64,000 bases of DNA. Origin: Congeria kusceri. Lineage: Eukaryota > Mollusca > Bivalvia > Myida > Dreissenidae. Below the pieces are notes generated by a model that was not told where the DNA came from, ran no database searches, and saw nothing but the letters and a program-made list of their open reading frames with translations. The stretch lies in assembly GCA_027627225.1 (NCBI GenBank), contig CM051025.1:57599681-57663680 (forward strand), read 5' to 3'. Positions within the stretch are counted from its first letter, which is position 1. Each line of letters starts with the position of its first letter. The position numbers and the translations under genes are program-made. Shown here one piece after another: positions 60,862 through 64,000 of this stretch.

Positions 60862-63117
60862 ATGGCAGAGTCTTTACCTTCGAAGTCTAAGCGTACGCCG
60901 CAAGGTCCCCGTGCTCGAGTAGTGTTAGACCACGGTGAAGTCGGTGGACGTCGGTCGAACACAAAGTCCCTTCAAACCTCAACTTCAACATCTACTTCTA
61001 CATCGTTTGGCAGCCGTGGTAAAGACGACACAAACCACGGTGAAGTCGGTGGACGTCGACAGCATACAAACGCCATTCGAACGTTGTTCGACAGATTAGA
61101 AGGCATACTCGATTTGGATGAAGATGATAAACGAGAGATGCATAATGTACGTCTAAAATCTTTTGATTTTATTTTACATATGATGCTTTAAACACTGTTT
61201 CACCGAGACCAAAAATAAAGATTATTATAAAAAAGACTATATTATGATTGCACATGTAGGATCATTGAATCCCTGTTATCAGGTCTGATTATAGGTTGTC
61301 CTCTCTCGTATCCTCGTTAACTTAATTTTATATATGTTTGTAGCAAAGCCTATAATACTATTTTGCTTTTCACGACTTCAACACGCAATGTTAACCTGAA
61401 AATGTAGACGGTAAAAAGGCATGTTCAGATTGACTAAAAATGTACATTTTTTCGTCCATATGCAAATAATTCATTATAACGTATAGAAATTCATAAAAAC
61501 ACCAACCTAGGTCACACATCAGCAATTAAAGACAGTTTAAATGCTCTTAAAATATCTTGGCCAGTTTGTAACAACTTATATTACTGTTATAATCACTTAT
61601 CTTCTAACAGAATGATTAATCGTCATAAACTGGACCAATCATTTTGAGGTCGTCTATGAAACATGTTGTACAGTATTTGACTTTTGAAATATATAATATA
61701 GTCAACAATTTACAAACTAAAATTACTTGGTCAGTTTCTGACAACTTATAAATATTTTGCTTTGTTTATAATTATCTATGTTTTCTGTTGTACTAATGTC
61801 CGTATAATGTCTGTATAGAATTTGGGTAACAACTATAATAGGTTTATTAGACGACCCTCGAAATTGAAATACTTTACTGACCACAATAATAGGATTTCTT
61901 CGTGCAAACATCACGCTTGGGAACGACATTCCTTTTAAGAGCTGCTAGGCCTCCAATTAACCTGGTTCGCACAAATATTATTTAACATATTGCTCTTTCA
62001 CATTTAACCATACATCTAAGAGCACGTATATTGTTTAGGCGATTGTCTTCGAATGGCTTATATACATGCATATTTTTATGATAGAAACGTGCAATTGTAG
62101 ATGAGATGTGTGTAAATGTGATAGCATTACTTCACTTAAAACATATGTCACGTCCTTGCTAATAAATTGTGTTTTGTTTGTTTGTTTTTTTTATCGGGAA
62201 TCAGTATTTTAATTATGTATATAAAGCAAACTTTCTAAGTCGATTCCAAAACGGAGTGTCAGTAATTAAGGTTTTACCTTTTCATTCATTCTCCAAGAAA
62301 ACAGTTAAAACTGGTGTTTCGTTCATGTATTAATATTGTATACATGTACAGGACGCTGCGTTTAAATAAACCGTAAGATCGAACTTTGGAACGGAACATT
62401 GAGCAAAGCGATTATAACTAGAAAAAGATGTTGTTCAGTAATTTATGCCCTGTCATTTTGTATTTACAGTTAACCGAGCGTCAGCTAAAGCAGATACATT
62501 TTCTAGTAGACAGGATTGCTGAATTAGAAGCCACACTGCAGGCAACAATTGAAGTTCACACCAAAAGCTCTAGCCACATCAAAACAACATCTGAAAAGCT
62601 TCAACTTTCAAACAAAAAGTATAGCCCCACGTTCGACGAGGTCAAGACAGAACTGGTCAACACACAGTGTGTTATAGATGAATTAATGGCGAACGAGCAT
62701 ATACTTTCTTCAGAAAATCGACGTCTGCAAAACGAGCTTTTAGATACCAAACACGCATTAAAGAACGTCAATGCGGAATTAATCGATTGCAACTTAAGGT
62801 ACGTTTTTGTCACATATTATTTATTTATTTATTTTTGACTGCTTTGTCTATGTGTAAGTATATCTTGCACAGCTAATAATTTAAGTAATTTAAGTCATAT
62901 GTTAAACTGTGGTACGAGTTTAATTTACTAGTGTGTTACAAGTGTGTAATTTTGTTCTGGTTAAGATATAACACCGAGGTATAGTTAACATCACATCATT
63001 TTGTGCCTAACTCATAGGCTAAGCAGGCAGTCGAACAATAAGCTGACAGAGATCAACCCCCAGAAAGCGAATCCCAATGATGCAAACCGGCCGCCAAAAC
63101 ACGGAAAAAATCACACG
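60862..63117 (+). CDS. SPATA18: SPATA18/MIEAP-like protein, second copy, first three exons (3' end outside window)
   Basis: Exons are 60862-61146, 62470-62798 and 63024-63117, with donors GTACGT, GTACGT and GTCAGT. Phases 0, 2 and 0 equal those of the left gene; exon 3 is 94 bases in both. Exon 1 (95 residues) is shorter than in the left copy, contains HGEVGGRR twice and a run of TS repeats, and ends KREMHN, like QEMHN in the paralogue. Exon 2 is a coiled coil beginning LTERQLKQIHFLVDRIAELE, aligned to LTRIQQTMQVKLLVDKNAKLE-type sequence of the left copy. Exon 3 gives SRQSNNKLTEINPQ. The C-terminal MIEAP domain must lie beyond position 64000 if the gene is complete. Family assignment rests on the left paralogue. 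The start AGCATGG has good context. Confidence 0.8.
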
Positions 63118-63469
63118 GTCAGTAAAGTGAATTTGTGTGAAATATCTGTAATAATAACCAATCATCATCGTTAATCAGTTATAACAGACATGCCATTTTC
63201 TCACCAATTGCTCAAACGAAGACACATACACATACAAAACATGCAAACTGTCTTGATCAACCCATAAACATATTTTCTCAACTATGACGTATAATGATGA
63301 CAAGGCATTTGATATTCGTTGGTCATATGCCTTTTTCGGAACAATACATATAATCAAGGGCACATATGAACTTCTCCGACGACATTAGTTTATACGTGTT
63401 GGCGTAAATATAATGCTTTTTTCTTAAAAAACAACAACAATACAACAACAACCACAACAAAAACGAGCT

Positions 63470-64000
63470 ATTGTCGTCATTTGAGTGTGTATGACAAGAC
63501 AATAACTCTATTGATTGAATTTGGTCCCCTTTTTGACTTATTGTTGTTTCTTAATGTTTTTAGTAAAATCCACTTTCTTGAAAATAATTTAATCTTCTGG
63601 TTCCCTTATTCAGCATGACTAGGCGTGTATGACAAGACCCAGAACTCAAGGATTTTCATTACATTATGTTCTTTTCGACTTAGATTTTTGTAATGTGTTT
63701 CGTTTAGGTCTTTTTTATTGAAAGCCATTTGACCTTAACCTTTTAAACTTGGTAAACTTATTCAGCATGATAAGGTGAGTGTGAAGGACAATAACTAACT
63801 TTGTCTTGAAACTTGTCTGAAATATGGTCCTTTTTAAAAAAAAGTTTTTTCTTTAAAGTTTATTTTGTTTAGGTCCACTACTCTTGAAAACTATTCGACC
63901 TTCAAATGTCAAACTTGGTATACTTATTTAGCATGATGCGGTAAATGTGTATGACAGAAACTATTACTCTGTCATGGAATTTGATTGATTTTAAGGTCAT
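63470..64000. repeat. Tandem repeat, about 160-bp units, running off the window
   Basis: Recurring GTGTATGACAAGACAATAAC, TTATTCAGCATGA and TCTTGAAAACTATTCGACC phrases, three to four diverged units. They lie in the intron after exon 3 of the right MIEAP-like gene. Confidence 0.65.

Overview
The window is eukaryotic and almost certainly from a bivalve mollusc. The genes are split into short exons by AT-rich introns with canonical GT/AG borders. The intergenic DNA is filled with the degenerate, modular repeats typical of bivalve genomes, with heads like CTCACCTGAGCAC and tails like CAGGTGAGCGACC. Two copies of a long-arm palindromic MITE resemble a family I recall as very abundant in dreissenid mussels, but I could not check this, so the species is not claimed.

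Four protein genes can be assembled exon by exon with consistent splice phases. At the left (173-7446, minus) is a complete 7-exon gene for a SPATA18/MIEAP-like protein (mitochondria-eating protein family). In the centre are two tandem HSPA12-type HSP70 genes on the plus strand: copy A with 6 exons (11502-17192) and copy B with 5 exons (20102-26667). Both give proteins of exactly 581 residues, but their intron positions differ. At the right (60862 to the window edge, plus) are the first three exons of a second SPATA18/MIEAP-like gene, a paralogue of the first with identical splice phases. The two MIEAP-like genes point outwards and flank the HSPA12 pair. All of these genes sit in stress, mitochondrial quality-control or innate-response families, so the locus may be a clustered stress-response neighbourhood; this co-function is inference only.

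From 26.7 to 60 kb I find no confident host gene. This tract holds composite tandem-repeat elements (26.8-30.0, 30.1-31.1, 33.1-40.0 and 43.1-46.7 kb). One TIR-bounded element (34739-38784) carries remnants of a DUF7869-like transposase and a series of short palindromes, and a second repeat element has inserted into it. There is also a broken PIF/Harbinger transposase (40921-41893), a degenerate satellite built on AATATCGAG (51.5-52.5 kb), a non-LTR retrotransposon relic with a mutated YADD box (58.8-59.8 kb), MITEs, tRNA-like sequences and a 115-bp hairpin.

The observations most worth a second look are: an exact 45-bp tandem duplication that doubles the 3' splice site of HSPA12-A exon 2 in frame; a 78-bp duplication carrying an E-box and an inverted CCAAT box upstream of HSPA12-B; differing intron positions between the HSPA12 paralogues; and the nested TIR element.
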